A stretch of 64,000 bases of DNA from Microstegium vimineum (GCA_022036555.1 CM039133.1:8773894-8837893), one strand, 5' to 3'; counted from the first letter of the stretch, positions 43,914 through 55,046 are shown. Numbers and translations are program-made. The notes: generated by a model from the sequence alone, not told the origin.

Positions 43914-46900
43914 TCTTTTCTTTTTTTTAAAGAAAAGGCAGGAGCTTTGCCGCTCAATTAAGTATAGAAAAGATAAAGTAATATGTACACATGGCACCTA
44001 ATGGGCCAAACACACCGGTCCTAGGACCAAAGCAGATACCCCCTCCCACCAACAGGTTTTTCACCCCGCAAAGGAAAAAGCCTTATGCCTTTGCACAATA
44101 TCCTCTTTGATCAATGAGGCAACCTGTTGTGCCGTCTTAAATTCATTCTAAAAAATCCTCCTATTCCTCTCCTTCCACAAGTTCCACACGATATATATTA
44201 GCATTACATTGAAACGTTTGCGTTCCAGTTTTGGGATCTTGCTTGCTGCATCTTCCCACCATTCGGCAATGCCGGCATAGTCCTGCTGTGGCAGCTGCAC
44301 CATGAGATTTTCCCAGGATAACACTTGACTCCAAACAGCCTTTGCAAAGGGGCAAAGCAAAGAGAGATGAAGCCCTGTCTCCAAAGGTCCATTACACAAA
44401 ACACAATGTTCCTGATGAGGCCATTCCCTCTTTTGCAGGTTGTCCGCCGTTAGGACTTTGTTGTGTAATAGGATCCAAACATGCATTTTGCATTTGTTTT
44501 ATGCTTGCGCCTTCCAGATGAGTTCATGCTTGAATTTTTTATGAGATCCTTCGAATTGAATCAAGTATGCCGAACGTGTGGAGTAAACTCCATCAGCGTC
44601 CACTTCCATGTAATTGTGTCCTGCTCAGCAGATTGCAGTTGCACCCCTTGCAATCTAATCCAAAGGCCGATAAATTCTTGGAGTTGTGTTGTTTGTTGTC
44701 ACATGTGCCCGCAGCGATCGGATCCAATTGCCATTGCGAAGTTCCCGACTCACTGTTTTATTTTTCCTGCGCACTAGCTGGAATAGGTGTGGCGCCAAGT
44801 ATCTAGGCGCCTCTCCGTCAAGCCAATTATGATTCCAGAAGCGAGCCTTGTTACCGTTTCCGATTGTGATAGTGGTAGAGGAATTGAAAAGGAGGTGGTC
44901 TGTGTTGTTGCACGGTACTTCCGTTCCCACCCATGGCTTTGTGTCATCTTTCCATTCCTACCACAACCATCGGAGGCGAAGAGCTCTCCCAAATCTTTCC
45001 AAGTCCGGCACTCCCATTCCTCCTAGCTCTTTAGGCCTGCACACTGTCGACCAATTCACCAAGCAATGTCCCCCATTAGCGTTCTCATCCCCTTTCCACA
45101 AGAAGGATCTTCTAATTTTATCAATCTTCTTTCTTTCCCAAACCGCAAGTGGAAACACTGTAAGGTGGTATGTCGGCATCGAAGACATAACCGTGGTGAC
45201 CAAGGTTAGCCTACCCGCCCTATTTAGCATCTTGCCTTTCCAACCTGACAGCCTCTGGCCAATGCGCTCGATGAGGGGTTGTACATGGACCTTCTGCAAC
45301 GATCTTGTATGTAGCTGTAGCCCCAAATAGCGGCATGGGAAATATTCTCTTAGCCTAGTGAAGGAGGCTAGGACATGGTCTAGGTCGATATCTTGACATC
45401 TGATCGAGTGCACTGAGCTCTTCTGCAAGTTTATGTGCAAGCCCGAGATTTTGCCAAACTCGTGTAAGATGGTCGTGGTGCCCTCTAGATCCTCCTTGAG
45501 TGGGTTAATGAAAATTGCTGCATCATCAGCATACATGGAAGTTCTCCATCTTGCTGCTGGCAGGGGCAGGACAGTGAGGACGCCTTGTTGTGTTGCCATG
45601 TCCAACAGTCTCTGTAGCGGATCCATGGCAAGAATGAACAGCATGGGCAATAGGGGGTCCCCCTATCGGACCCCCCTCCTATGGTTGAAGGTCGGCCCCT
45701 GCTGTCCATTCAGCAGCACTCTCGACAAGGTGGTACGGAATAAGATAGACACCCACTCGCGCCATCGCGGTTCGAAACCTAGTGCCTGCAAAACCTCATG
45801 AAGATAGGTCCAGCTTACTGTGTCAAAGGCTTTGTGGATGTCAAGCTTCTAGAACAGGGCAGACGGTTTCATTTTATGGAAGGTCCGGACCATGTTTTGG
45901 ACATAAAGGAAGTTGTCATGGATGCTTCTTTTTTTTATGAAGGCACTTTGGCATTTTGAAACTAGGGAGTCCAGCCTAGGCCCTAGTCTGTTTGCAAGAA
46001 GTTTGGCAAAAATCTTTGCGAAGCTGTGTATGAGATTGATTGGCCGGAAGTCCGTTACTCGAGAGGCATCTGCTTTCTTTGGGAGTAGAATAATGTTTGC
46101 TGAGTTCAACAGCTCGAAACCATGGGAGTTAAGCATGAATAGGCTGTTCAAGGCAGCTGTTACGTCCTCCTGAAGAATGTGCCAGCAAGTTTTAAAGAAG
46201 ACGCCTGTGAAGCCATCTGGACCTGGTGCTTTATCTGATGGCATGGAAGTTATTGTGTCTTTGATCTCCTCTTGCGTGAATGGTGCCTCTAGCATCGAAA
46301 GATCCCTTGGGACATAGCCAAGTGCAGTTCAGTTGAAGGTCGATGATCTCTCTGCGATGGAGCCAAGGTGGCTTGAGAAGTAATCTGTAATCGCCTTTTC
46401 TTTGTCACCATGGGTAACAGCTACTCCACCCTCCGTGTGTAGGTGATGTATGTAGTTTTTCCTCATTCTTGTGCTGGCACGGATGTGGAAATTTTTTGTG
46501 TTCATGTCTCCGTTGCGGATGTATGTGAGTCTGGAGCATTGTCTAATTCTTGATTTTTCTATGGCTGCAAGTCTTGTACTTCTTGCTTTTAACCGGCGGC
46601 GCAAGTCAAATTCCTGTGCCGTGAGTGTCCTGGTTTCCTGTGCTGCTTCAAGCTGTAACAACATCTCCTTGACAATGGCAAGTTGCAGCCGCGTGTCTCC
46701 AATCTTTTCCTTGCGCCACCTCTTGATGCCTTTTGCCACCCTTGACAACTTTATATGCAGCTGCTTGATAGGCAAGGAGGACTGGACAGGTCGATTCCAA
46801 ATCTGTTCCACCAATTCTTTGAAGCCGTCCATGTGTACCCAAAAATTTTCAAAATGAAAGGACGGGTTGCGGTAGTGCTCAAGCTCCCCCTGCAGAAGAA

Positions 46901-47120
46901 GGGGTGTGTGGTCCGACATGAGAGAAGGCATGGAGTGGAGGAAACACGTGGGGAAGGTTAAATCTCAATCCGTGGTGCAGAAGAATCTATCAATCCTTGT
47001 GAGTGTCGGGTTGCCTTGTTCGTTGCTCCATGTGAAACGGCGGCCATTTAGCCCAATTTCTTTATTTTCTCTGATAATCATCGCGCTCCGTGCATTTCTC
47101 TGATTCTCGATTCTCAAATG
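43914..47120 (-). mobile_element. L1-type LINE, 5'-truncated, minus strand
   Basis: The 3' end is marked by a T-rich run at 43914-43933 (poly-A on the minus strand). Reading down from 47120 are the end of the endonuclease domain (FTWSNEQGNPTLTRIDRFFC, SDHTPLLL), reverse transcriptase and a zinc-binding RVT domain (CVLCNGPLETGLHLSLLCPF). Most sits in one frame from 46931 to 44148, interrupted mainly by stop codons. The first part of the endonuclease and any ORF1 are missing, as is usual for 5'-truncated copies. No clear target duplication was found. Confidence 0.85.
44148..46931 (-). pseudogene. LINE ORF2 remnant (reverse transcriptase)
   Basis: The RT shows SDKAPGPDGFTGVFF, FRPINLIHSFAKIFAKLLANR, AFIKKRSIHDNF, GDPLLPMLFILAMD and the catalytic YADDAAIF. 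The thumb region follows (LGLQLHTRSL, GWKGKMLNRAGR, NWSTVCRPKELGGMG), then the zinc-finger RVT domain. In-frame stops occur at 46327-46329, 45847-45849, before GDPLL and after RWLW, and a pair of compensating shifts lies between about 44700 and 44490. The enzyme is inactive. Confidence 0.85.
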
Positions 47121-47466
47121 TGCTACTTTAAAGTTCTGACGTCGCAGTCAGCTGAAGGACGATAATCTGATTATTAAAAGTGGGACTTTCGTTTGTGTTA
47201 CCATGAATCTGAATATGAGTGCAAACAAGCAGCTAGACCTATATGTTGACTTCTTCTTGTGTGTTTCATTTCATTTTCAATTTTTCCACAACAATTGTAG
47301 GATTGCCGGTATATAGAATTCTGTCAATTGGTTGTTGCGATTTTTTCACTCTTGATTAATCTCAGTTCGCTCTACTGCCTTTCATTATACTTTTACATTC
47401 CAGTGACCAGTATTATACCTGAGCACTCTCTTTTCATGGTTCTTGTGCCATTGTTAAGCTTACATA
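47121..47466. other. Intron-like or intergenic spacer, nothing recognised
   Basis: AT-rich sequence between the LINE and the CACTA element. If the mariner-gene reading is right, it is part of that gene's intron. Confidence 0.35.
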
Positions 47467-47995
47467 CACTACTATAGAAACGACAAACAGTACTGGTTCA
47501 AAACCCACTTTCAGTGGCGGTTTTTGAACCGGCACTGGCAATTCGGCAGTGATGGCTCAAGCATCACTGCCGGTTGGTAACACGAACCGGCAGATGTTTG
47601 AGCCATCACTGTCGGTTTTAATTGAACCGGCAGTGATATTATTTTTTAAAATTGCATTCTATTAATTGTTTAATTTTCATTTGGGGTTTAGGGTAGAGGT
47701 GGTGGGGAGGGAGATTGTGGAGGTGTTTGCTATCGATCCATTTGATATTGATGTGAATTGAAGGTGGTTGTGGACTAGCGACAATACAAACCCATCACAC
47801 ATTTATAATAATTATTACAAAACATCCAAACAAAACTTAAAGTATTGAATTAAATGTCGCATTACAATAGCCTTTCGAGGCGGTCTTTTCCGTAGATCTT
47901 CTTGAAGTCCTTACCGCACAATGGACAGATATTCTTTTCTATACACTATCTCGTCCAGAATAAGAGCTGTTATCTCCTCTTGAAATCCTCTTATC

Positions 47996-48253
47996 TCAAA
48001 ATCTACCAACCTGTTGTGCCCCTGATCTTTGCGCTATAAATTGATACAAGATGATATTGAGATGCACATACGTAAGACAAAACAATAGAATTAAAATGCG
48101 ACGCGTACGTATCATGTCATCTCCTATTCCTAGTTTTACGCCAAAGTAGGCAAGCATTGTCCACATCACATAGAACCCGCATTCGTTGTTCCCCATTGGT
48201 TGATCTCGGTGCCTGACCTTCTTCATATACTCCACTTTGAATGGGCTCTCCAT
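47996..48253 (-). pseudogene. Ulp1-like (C48) cysteine protease fragment
   Basis: The segment HRDQPMGNNECGFYVMWTML carries the Q...N-x-CGFYV pattern around the catalytic Cys of Ulp1/SENP-type proteases. Only this last catalytic block is visible; the His and Asp blocks are not recognised. Ulp1-like genes are known cargo of several plant transposons. Confidence 0.6.
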
Positions 48254-48486
48254 TTCTTTTGCAGCTTAGGCTCCACATTTCTCCAATCAGGTAACGTCTT
48301 CATTCTATGTGACAATGTAAATGAAGTGTGAAGGCTGAGGACATTATTTACAATATCATATGTGATTGAAAAGTGTGGTGATATTGGGTTCACTTACATA
48401 TTTAGCACTTTGACTAGGGGTTCAATAAGTTTAAGTGCCTTTTTTTTAGTCCCACACCTCGATAGTTGAATTTTTAAGACTTATAT

Positions 48487-48922
48487 CTACGAGGACGTAA
48501 TGGTTGCTGCAATTGGGCAAATCATTTGCTTCGCAAGGTAAGTCTTTTCTGCTAACTCAGCCTCTGAGAACAGTTTATGTAGTATAACTAACAAGTTATC
48601 GAAGCCTTTATCACTCAACTCATTCGTTGATTTGAACTCCAATAGTATGATGTTGGCTTCCAGTTTGCTTATTGGGCAGCACAGAAATAATGGTGTTTTT
48701 GCATCCTTTCTCATCATCTCCAGTTTTTTTTAACTATGAAGCACTAAGGAATCCCCCATACACATCATGTAGAAGCTGTGAAATGCCATCATTTTCCTCA
48801 GTGTCGTCAGCTAATGTATTCATAAACACATCATCATTGGTAGGCACATGTTCTGTGTACTCATGAACAGACAATAATGCATTCAGGGATACACTCATTA
48901 ACATTTTGACCAACCTCCCCAT
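48487..48922 (-). pseudogene. TNP2-like CACTA transposase N-terminal remnant
   Basis: Two frames carry NDDVFMNTLADDTEEN, LLHDVYGGFL, then AKTPLFLCCPISKLEANIIL, KGFDNLLVILHKLF and KTYLAKQMICPI, the pattern before the catalytic region of TNP2 proteins (YxAKxxxCPxG). The catalytic DDE core is absent, and a frameshift lies near 48720. Confidence 0.65.
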
Positions 48923-48944
48923 GCAAAGTCCAAATCGTGTAGAT

Positions 48945-49145
48945 TCACAAGAACTCTCTTGTGATCAAGTGCAAACATATATGCTCCACGTCGCCCCATT
49001 TTCTCGTATTCTTGCAGTCTTTGCATGGACAAAATACAAGATGTGAGTCCCCAGCATTTGCTCTAGCACGCTTGATGAAATCGTCGATGTCCGTCAAGTA
49101 CCGTGGGTCCGTATGTGACAGATCGTACATCCACCCTCGAGCCAT
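48945..49145 (-). pseudogene. Transposase-associated domain (PF13963-like) start
   Basis: It begins MARGWMYDLSHTDPRYL and contains FCPCKDCKN, the zinc-binding-type signature at the N-terminus of CACTA TNP2 proteins. It is followed by LHLITREFL and then shifts frame. Confidence 0.7.
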
Positions 49146-49214
49146 GTCTGCACTGATAAAATAGAGAGAGCAGAGAAAACATAGGCACATATTAATAGGA
49201 GCATTTTTGAACAA

Positions 49215-49790
49215 TATTTTTTTTTATAATTTGAATTTGGTCGCGCTATAAAAAGTGAGTATTAAATGTGAGTATTAAATGCATGCATGTAGTATTAAAT
49301 GTAAGTAATAAATACCGAATATATTTCACATCCTATCAAATCTTTAATACATACATGGAGTATTAAATGTAAGTAATAAATATAACTAATTACAATTTTT
49401 ATCCATAATTTTCGAGACGAATCTTTCGAACCTAGCTACTCAATGATTATACAATAATTATCCAATAAAAACAAAGTGCTACAATTTTTCTAAATACTTT
49501 TGGATATAAAAGGTACAAAAAATTGACACAAATTGCAACATCTCCTCTCTTGATCATGAAAACTTGCATAGCTCTAAACTATAGATTTACACACAAAAAC
49601 AATGTAAACGAACAATTCCAAAGAATTATGTTTGTTACTAACCAAGAGCAAGAAGATATGAGAATCCAAGAGTGAAGAGGAGCCAACAATGGAGTTCAAG
49701 AAATTCACCAGCCGCAACAATAGAGAGGGAAGCTCCTGTTCACGCACTATTGGGGCAGAGGAGGGAGAGGAGCTCGTGTGCTTTATACTG
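49215..49790. other. AT-rich interior of the CACTA element, nothing recognised
   Basis: This lies upstream of the transposase start and holds direct copies of AGTATTAAATGTAAGTAATAAAT-like sequence near 49280 and 49355. A promoter is expected here, but none is evident. Confidence 0.4.
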
Positions 49791-50112
49791 TACAACTTTT
49801 CACTGCCGGTTGGAGCCACGAACCGGCAGTGAAACACCACATCACTGCCGGTTGGTGGCTTGAACCGGCAGTGATAGGGCCGAGAGGCATCACTGCCGGT
49901 TCAAGCCACGAACCGGCAGTGATGTGGTGTTTCACTGCCGGTTCGACCCCTGCCTCCAATAATTGAGGCCTGTCAGAGGAAGAACCGGCAGTGAAGAGAC
50001 ATCACTGGCGGCCCAAACAAAACCGACAGTGATGTGCCGTTTCTGTAGTAGTGATATATGAATTGTTGTCCTTATTTTCATTCTTACACTAGTATGTTTG
50101 GATGATTAGAAG

Positions 50113-50674
50113 TTGGTGCTCCGAGAACAAGGAAGCATTACAGTGATGACACAAAGCAAGCTGTATATGCGATGCTCTTAGAAGGTTCTCGAGGAGGCCA
50201 TTTGCCAGAAGGCTTATCTCGGCAGGTGTCTTTGGCTATGGATGTTTCCCTTAGATGTGTGCAGCGCATATGGAACGCAGGACACATTGTAAACAAGAGA
50301 GCGAAGAACTGTGGACGTAAGAGAATTGAAGTCAATCCCGAAGCCATCAGCGCCATATACCGCTGAAAGATCGCACAACCTTACAAAATGTAGCTAGACA
50401 TCTTGGGATGACCAAGTGCACAATTTTCAGGCGTCTAAAGGAAGGACGAATAATTGAACGGCACTCAATCGGCATGCATCCCTTGTTGAGAAACGAAGAC
50501 AAGAGGTATCGTGCTCAGTACACCCTTAACATGCTAGAACCACAGTGTTCCTCATCCTCCGGTTTTAAGTCTAAGTACAATGTGTGCCACTTGGATAACA
50601 AATGGTTCTGTCGGACACAGTCGAATCCAAAGTTTTACTGTGCGCCAGGTGAAGAAATATTGAAAGAACAATGA
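50113..50674 (+). pseudogene. Mariner-like transposase fragment (plant MLE)
   Basis: After a possible acceptor (TAGAAG) it reads RKHYSDDTKQAVYAMLLEG, VSLRCVQRIWN, then after a 2-nt insertion near 50360 continues as LKDRTTLQNVARHLGMTKC and HLDNKWF, where the Asp is the first or second catalytic residue of the D-D-39-D mariner core. It stops at LKEQ, with about 200 residues and at least one catalytic Asp missing. Plant MLEs are the autonomous partners of Stowaway MITEs, one of which lies 135 bp away. Confidence 0.75.
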
Positions 50675-50808
50675 GGCAGCGTGTTTGCCCTATGGCACAA
50701 GTGAAGATCGAAGAGATTATCAGTAAGAAGTAATACAGTTGTTCGGTTAGCTTATGGTATCTTATTCATTGTTTTCCTTTTTTTTCCTTTATGTGATGTT
50801 AAATTATA

Positions 50809-51066
50809 CTCCATCTTTCCTTTAAAGAATAGATTATTACTAGAGTTTTTTTAAGTTAAATTTTTTAAACTTTAACTGAACTTCTAGAAAAAAAACATAA
50901 AATTTTATGATATCAAACTAATATCATTAGATTTATCATGAAATATATTTTCATACGGAGCTTATTGTATATCATAGATGTTATTATTTTTTTCTATAAA
51001 GTTAACCAAAGTTAAAAAAAATGACTGACACAGAATCTAGAATTGATTTATTTAAGACGGAGAGAG
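50809..51066. mobile_element. Stowaway MITE, TSD TA
   Basis: CTCCATCTTTCCTTTAAAG at the left and, reversed, CTCTCTCCGTCTTAAATAAA at the right are inverted ends flanked by TA (50807-50808 and 51067-51068), the Tc1/mariner signature. 258 bp, AT-rich. Confidence 0.75.
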
Positions 51067-51322
51067 TATATACCTTAATCGTAATATTAAAGAAATAAAT
51101 TTTTATCTATTTTTTTCATCTACCTGTTCCAAACTACGTACCTACACGACAGTACTCATGCGCGCCCTGCAGTGAACAATGAGTACTCATGCTCCAAATG
51201 GAGGTCCCATGTAGTAACGCAGCCATATCATGTTGGGAAATGGCGAGAGAAAGCCCTGTTTTGGCACGCTGCCTAGCTCGATGCGAAATGCCCAAAATAC
51301 CTGGAACCCTTGATCTTCACCA

Positions 51323-51866
51323 TTAGCAAGAGGAAGAACACACGAATTTGCAGAATGTGCTCTCAAATAAGACATGGATCAGGGACATAAACATCTCGGC
51401 AATAAGCCAATAACCCCGGAATAAGACATGGATCAGGTCACCCACGGAGTCTGGCAGCCGAGTTATTTCACTCTGACCTCTTAGCGAAAGGAACTTGAGA
51501 CGAGATGGCAGCTTCGTCCCAATATCCTCCAATTTAAAATCAGTTATTGCCCTTGTATTCTCTAGATCCAGCACCCGTAGCCCTCATCCTGTCCGACACG
51601 TACCATGAACAAAACCACATATCAAACAGTGTCAGAGACCGTAGCCGTGAGAAGTCCAAACTCTGGAAAAAAACTGAATCTTCCTCCCACGTGCTCCCGA
51701 TGGCTAGCTGTTGTCCTATGCCATCTGTGGCCAGGCGGCCATGGCTATGCCCATGCAGTTTCTCCAGTGCGCAGAGACTTCCACTGGAAAGAAAAGTGCG
51801 TCTTCCACAGGCCTTGACAGGATGTACTCGCGGAACAAACCGTTGACTCGGTACCCAATCACCTTG
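51323..51866 (-). pseudogene. NLR (NB-ARC-LRR resistance gene) remnant
   Basis: From right to left the minus strand reads GYRVNGLFREYILSRPVED, then after a gap with stops LDLENTRAITDFKLEDIG, RLKFLSLRG and ITRLPDSVGDL. These match the end of the winged-helix region (VHGLFREYI) and the first LRRs of grass RPM1/RPP13-like NLRs. The LRR stretch then joins a 50-bp filler (51373-51421) also present at 52311-52355. NB-ARC is absent; a CACTA terminus abuts it upstream. Confidence 0.65.
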
Positions 51867-52306
51867 TTTGGATTTTTGTAATTATTATTATAAATGTGTG
51901 ATGGGTTTGTATTGTCGCTGATCCACAACCACCTTCAATTCACATCGATATCAAATGGTTCGATAGCAAACACCTCCACGATCTCCCACCACACCACCTC
52001 TACCATAAACCCTAAACCCTAAACCCCAAATATAAATAAAACAATTAATAAAATGCAATTTTAAAAAATAATATCACTGTCGGTTGGTGAAACAAACCAG
52101 CAGTGACGGCTCAAGCATCACTGCCGGTTGGTAACACGAACCGACAGTGATGCTTTAGCCATCACTGCTGGGTTGGCATAACCGACAGTGATGGCATGGG
52201 CTCATCACTGCCGAAGTGGTTGTGCCGGTTCAAAAACCGCCACAGAAAGGGGGTTTTGAACCAGGGGGGTTTTGAACCGGCACTGATTGCCTATTTTCGA
52301 GTAGTG
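51867..52306. mobile_element. CACTA terminus of the same family as the 47467 element, inverted
   Basis: The right end, reversed, reads CACTACTCGAAAATAGG and ends at 52306. Its 440 bp are the reverse complement of about 47467-47850, including the CAGTGATGG motifs and the GTGATGGGTTTGTATTGTCGC stretch, with moderate divergence. The rest of the element is absent. Confidence 0.75.
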
Positions 52307-52615
52307 ATGGATCAGGGACATAAACATCTCGGCAATAAGCCAATAACCCCGGAACAGGCTGAAAATATATAATACAACACATTGCCCAATTTTTGGCAAT
52401 TGGAACAATACATCTCTCCACATATACTCTGGAACAAATCATGTGGAAATTAAACTCAAATGTAGAAACTATATACATTAGAGATTTTATTACTCTTGAT
52501 GAAAATTACTCTAGAAATTATATATATCAGCTGGACTGCCACAAGAAAGACTCTCAGAGATGCTCTTGAGGAGACAAAAATATAAAGAGAGGCTATGAAT
52601 ATTACATCTACTACA

Positions 52616-53604
52616 TCAAGACTGAAACCGAATACGTAGGCCATGAAAAAGTTTTTCAGCCAGCTCCGTGGTGAACGAGGGGAAACTCCTCAGTAAATGT
52701 TTGTAGCCGTCACCATGCAGGACTAGTTCCCGATTTCTAGTGGACTTGGTCAGAAACTCAAAACATGCCTCCTTGAGTCCATGACAACCATGCTGCTCAG
52801 CAAGTGCCAGTGTGGTTGCCAACGTGCTTGTGCTGATGTTGTACCAGAGGTTGTCCTCGCAGATTACCTTTAGTCTCTCTAGCCCATACCTATCTGCTGC
52901 AACGAGCAAATGTTGCGCCATTGCCGGCATATCGTCCCTATCTATCTCAGGAAGGGCGTCGTTGTAGATGAAGTGGAGCATGGCCTTGAACACGCTCGCC
53001 TCCATGTCCTCGATCCGTATGTGGCTCATCTTCTTCTCCTTCATCGGACCAAAGAGCTCCGTCTTGAACACCGAGGACCGCGCAGCCAGCACCAGCCTAT
53101 GCGCGCCGAAGGTCTCCCCATCGACCTCGAACGTGACATCAACCCCTTCTTGCGACGAGAGCAGGTGGCCAATATGCTGGTGCATGTCTGGCGGTGGCAC
53201 GGCGATGAGCTGCTGCTCGCCCTGTGTGCTGACATTACTTTCGACGTGTAGGACGATTCCTCCAAGACCGTCCTCTCGATGGCCCATATTGGACGTCCCC
53301 CGATGCATGCAGATGTGAAGTCGTCTGTTGCCCAGAATCCCAGGGATGGCACTGCTTGCCCAACATTGTCGAGTATGCAAAAACTGACATGTATCTTGTT
53401 TCGTGTACCGAACGGACGAGCAGCAAGTCTAAGATACAGGGATATGCAGTTGGGGTTTGCTATTCCGAGACCATCGGAGCAGTACGTGAGATACCAGATA
53501 TGGCCGCCGATATTGAAATGGCCAGAGTTGAAGTAACCGGCGTTGCCGCCGATTCCCTTGAGTCGGGAGTACCCATCGATGAGGAGGACATGCGTCCCCA
53601 TCAT
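52616..53604 (-). pseudogene. MATH-BTB pseudogene (G6)
   Basis: MATH runs from MMGTHVLLIDGYSRLKG through FNIGGHIWYLTYCSDG to WAIERTVLEESSY, then breaks near 53247: the RCDVTV block is missing and the frame shifts to SNVSTQGEQQLIAVPPPD. BTB and C-terminus are intact (GVDVTFEVDGETFGAHR, MLHFIYNDALPE, LATTLALAEQHGC, LKEACFEFL, ELAEKLFHG). Upstream of the ATG at 53604 the frame stays open without another ATG until a TGA, so the original start may also be lost. The deletion removes the last MATH strand, and the BTB half alone would need a new start. Confidence 0.82.
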
Positions 53605-54993
53605 GGCGTCGGCGAGGGCGATGGTCGAGGTCGACGGCCTCAGCGCCTGCTTGGCTCCACCACCACCGACAGGAAAGCCAGCTACATATTGATAAGGAAA
53701 TCAGGAGTAGATAGATCTCTTTCGCCGGATCGGGATGTGAAGAACAGCTAGCGCAGCTGTTGTTGGGCACCCTAGCTAGATCGATATATGTATCTGATGC
53801 ACAGCTTGTATTGCATGCGTTTGTTCAGATTCTTTGTATCTGACGCATATACGAGGAAGAAGATAAATATGACGCGCTAGTCGGTTGGATCACGACTAGT
53901 CCGGCCGGTTATCTAGGAGACGACGATAGGATCGAAGTGCGGTTGGATCACGCATGGGCATAGAGAGAAGATCGACCATATGATACGATTCATGTGATCA
54001 TAGGTGTGGAGATGTACAGGTTTTGAGCATCTTACGTCACCCCCACTTGTTCTAAATCATCTTAAGTTTTGTGATTTTCGGACTTCATCTATGTTTTATA
54101 ATTTTAAAACAAATCACACGTAAGTTGGTACATCTCCAGACTTCATCTATATTTTTGGTGATCAAGTTTCGTGAATAAGATTTTTGAAATTTTACGTCTG
54201 TCCTTGGATACGGACTCAAAGTACACTCGAAAACATGAATATTAATTTTTTGAATCATCAATGCACCTAAAGTTCAAAGTTATTTTTTCAAAAAAAATTC
54301 AACTAAACGAAACAAACTAACAAAATATATCAAAACTAATAAAAAATGTACCAAATTCTAAAAATAGCTTCCTAGCAATGTTGCAAGGCTGCAAAACAAT
54401 TGAGTTACAAAAAATATATAAAAAAATAGTCTTTGCCGAGAGGCTGCCGCAGCTCTCGGCAAAGATGCACTAATGGGCAGATCCTCAGCTTCCTAGCTAG
54501 CAGACGATTGAACGCATCGGCGGCGGGTGGCCAGCTCTTCCAAGCTGCTCCTCTCTTCTGCAGCGTAGCGGGCACAGCGGTTCTGGTGATCTGGTCCACT
54601 CAAAGATTGTGATGTTTGTATTCTGTACCGATCATTTTAATGTTCTAGTGTAATCAGTCTCTATAATTAGAAACCAGAATCTCAGAGAATAATTTACCAA
54701 ACTGTTGTTTTTTTTGGCAATATAAATTGATCAGTTACTATAGTGATTAATTATACTACCAATGCATCTCTGAGATTTACTCAAATTATATTTTTTGAAA
54801 ATCAAATTACTACTCATATAATGTTATTCTAATTAATATTTACTACTTAAGCATTGACTACAAAAAGGATATATTATTACTTCTCAAAAAATAGAATGCC
54901 GCTGAACAATTACTCCTTGATTTTTAAAAAACTTATGTACTCATTACGAAGTTAAGAAAGTAAAACGTACTACCCACACCCAAATGAGGTTGT
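53605..54993. other. AT-rich intergenic DNA with a CACTA-family remnant
   Basis: 54060-54420 resembles 12770-13090 (TTTTGTGATTTTCGGA, AACAAAATATA and related stretches) and is followed by one inverted pair CTTTGCCGAGAGG and CTCTCGGCAAAG (54430-54468). This looks like a short CACTA relic without termini. The rest (53760-54050 and 54600-54990) holds nothing recognised. Confidence 0.4.
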
Positions 54994-55046
54994 ATACAAC
55001 CTCATGATCTGAATCATGCGGTTCAATTCAGATCATGAGGTTGTAT
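54994..55046. repeat. Perfect 21-bp inverted repeat (hairpin)
   Basis: ATACAACCTCATGATCTGAAT (54994-55014) and its exact complement (55026-55046) are separated by 11 nt. A third partial copy (TGAGGTTGTAT) precedes it at 54985. It could be a tiny MITE; no target duplication was identified. Confidence 0.7.

Larger units (their letters stand above)
47467..50053 (-). mobile_element. CACTA element with TNP2-like and Ulp1-like fragments, TSD ATA
   Basis: The ends are CACTACTATAGAAACG (47467) and, reversed, CACTACTACAGAAACG (ending 50053), with ATA on both sides. Subterminal TCACTGCCGGTT and AACCGGCAGTGA motifs are frequent (47520-47640 and 49800-50040). The minus strand encodes a transposase-associated domain, a TNP2-like stretch and a C48 protease fragment in three frames over 2.6 kb. 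It is a deletion derivative of a larger CACTA that carried transposase and Ulp1-type genes. Confidence 0.85.
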
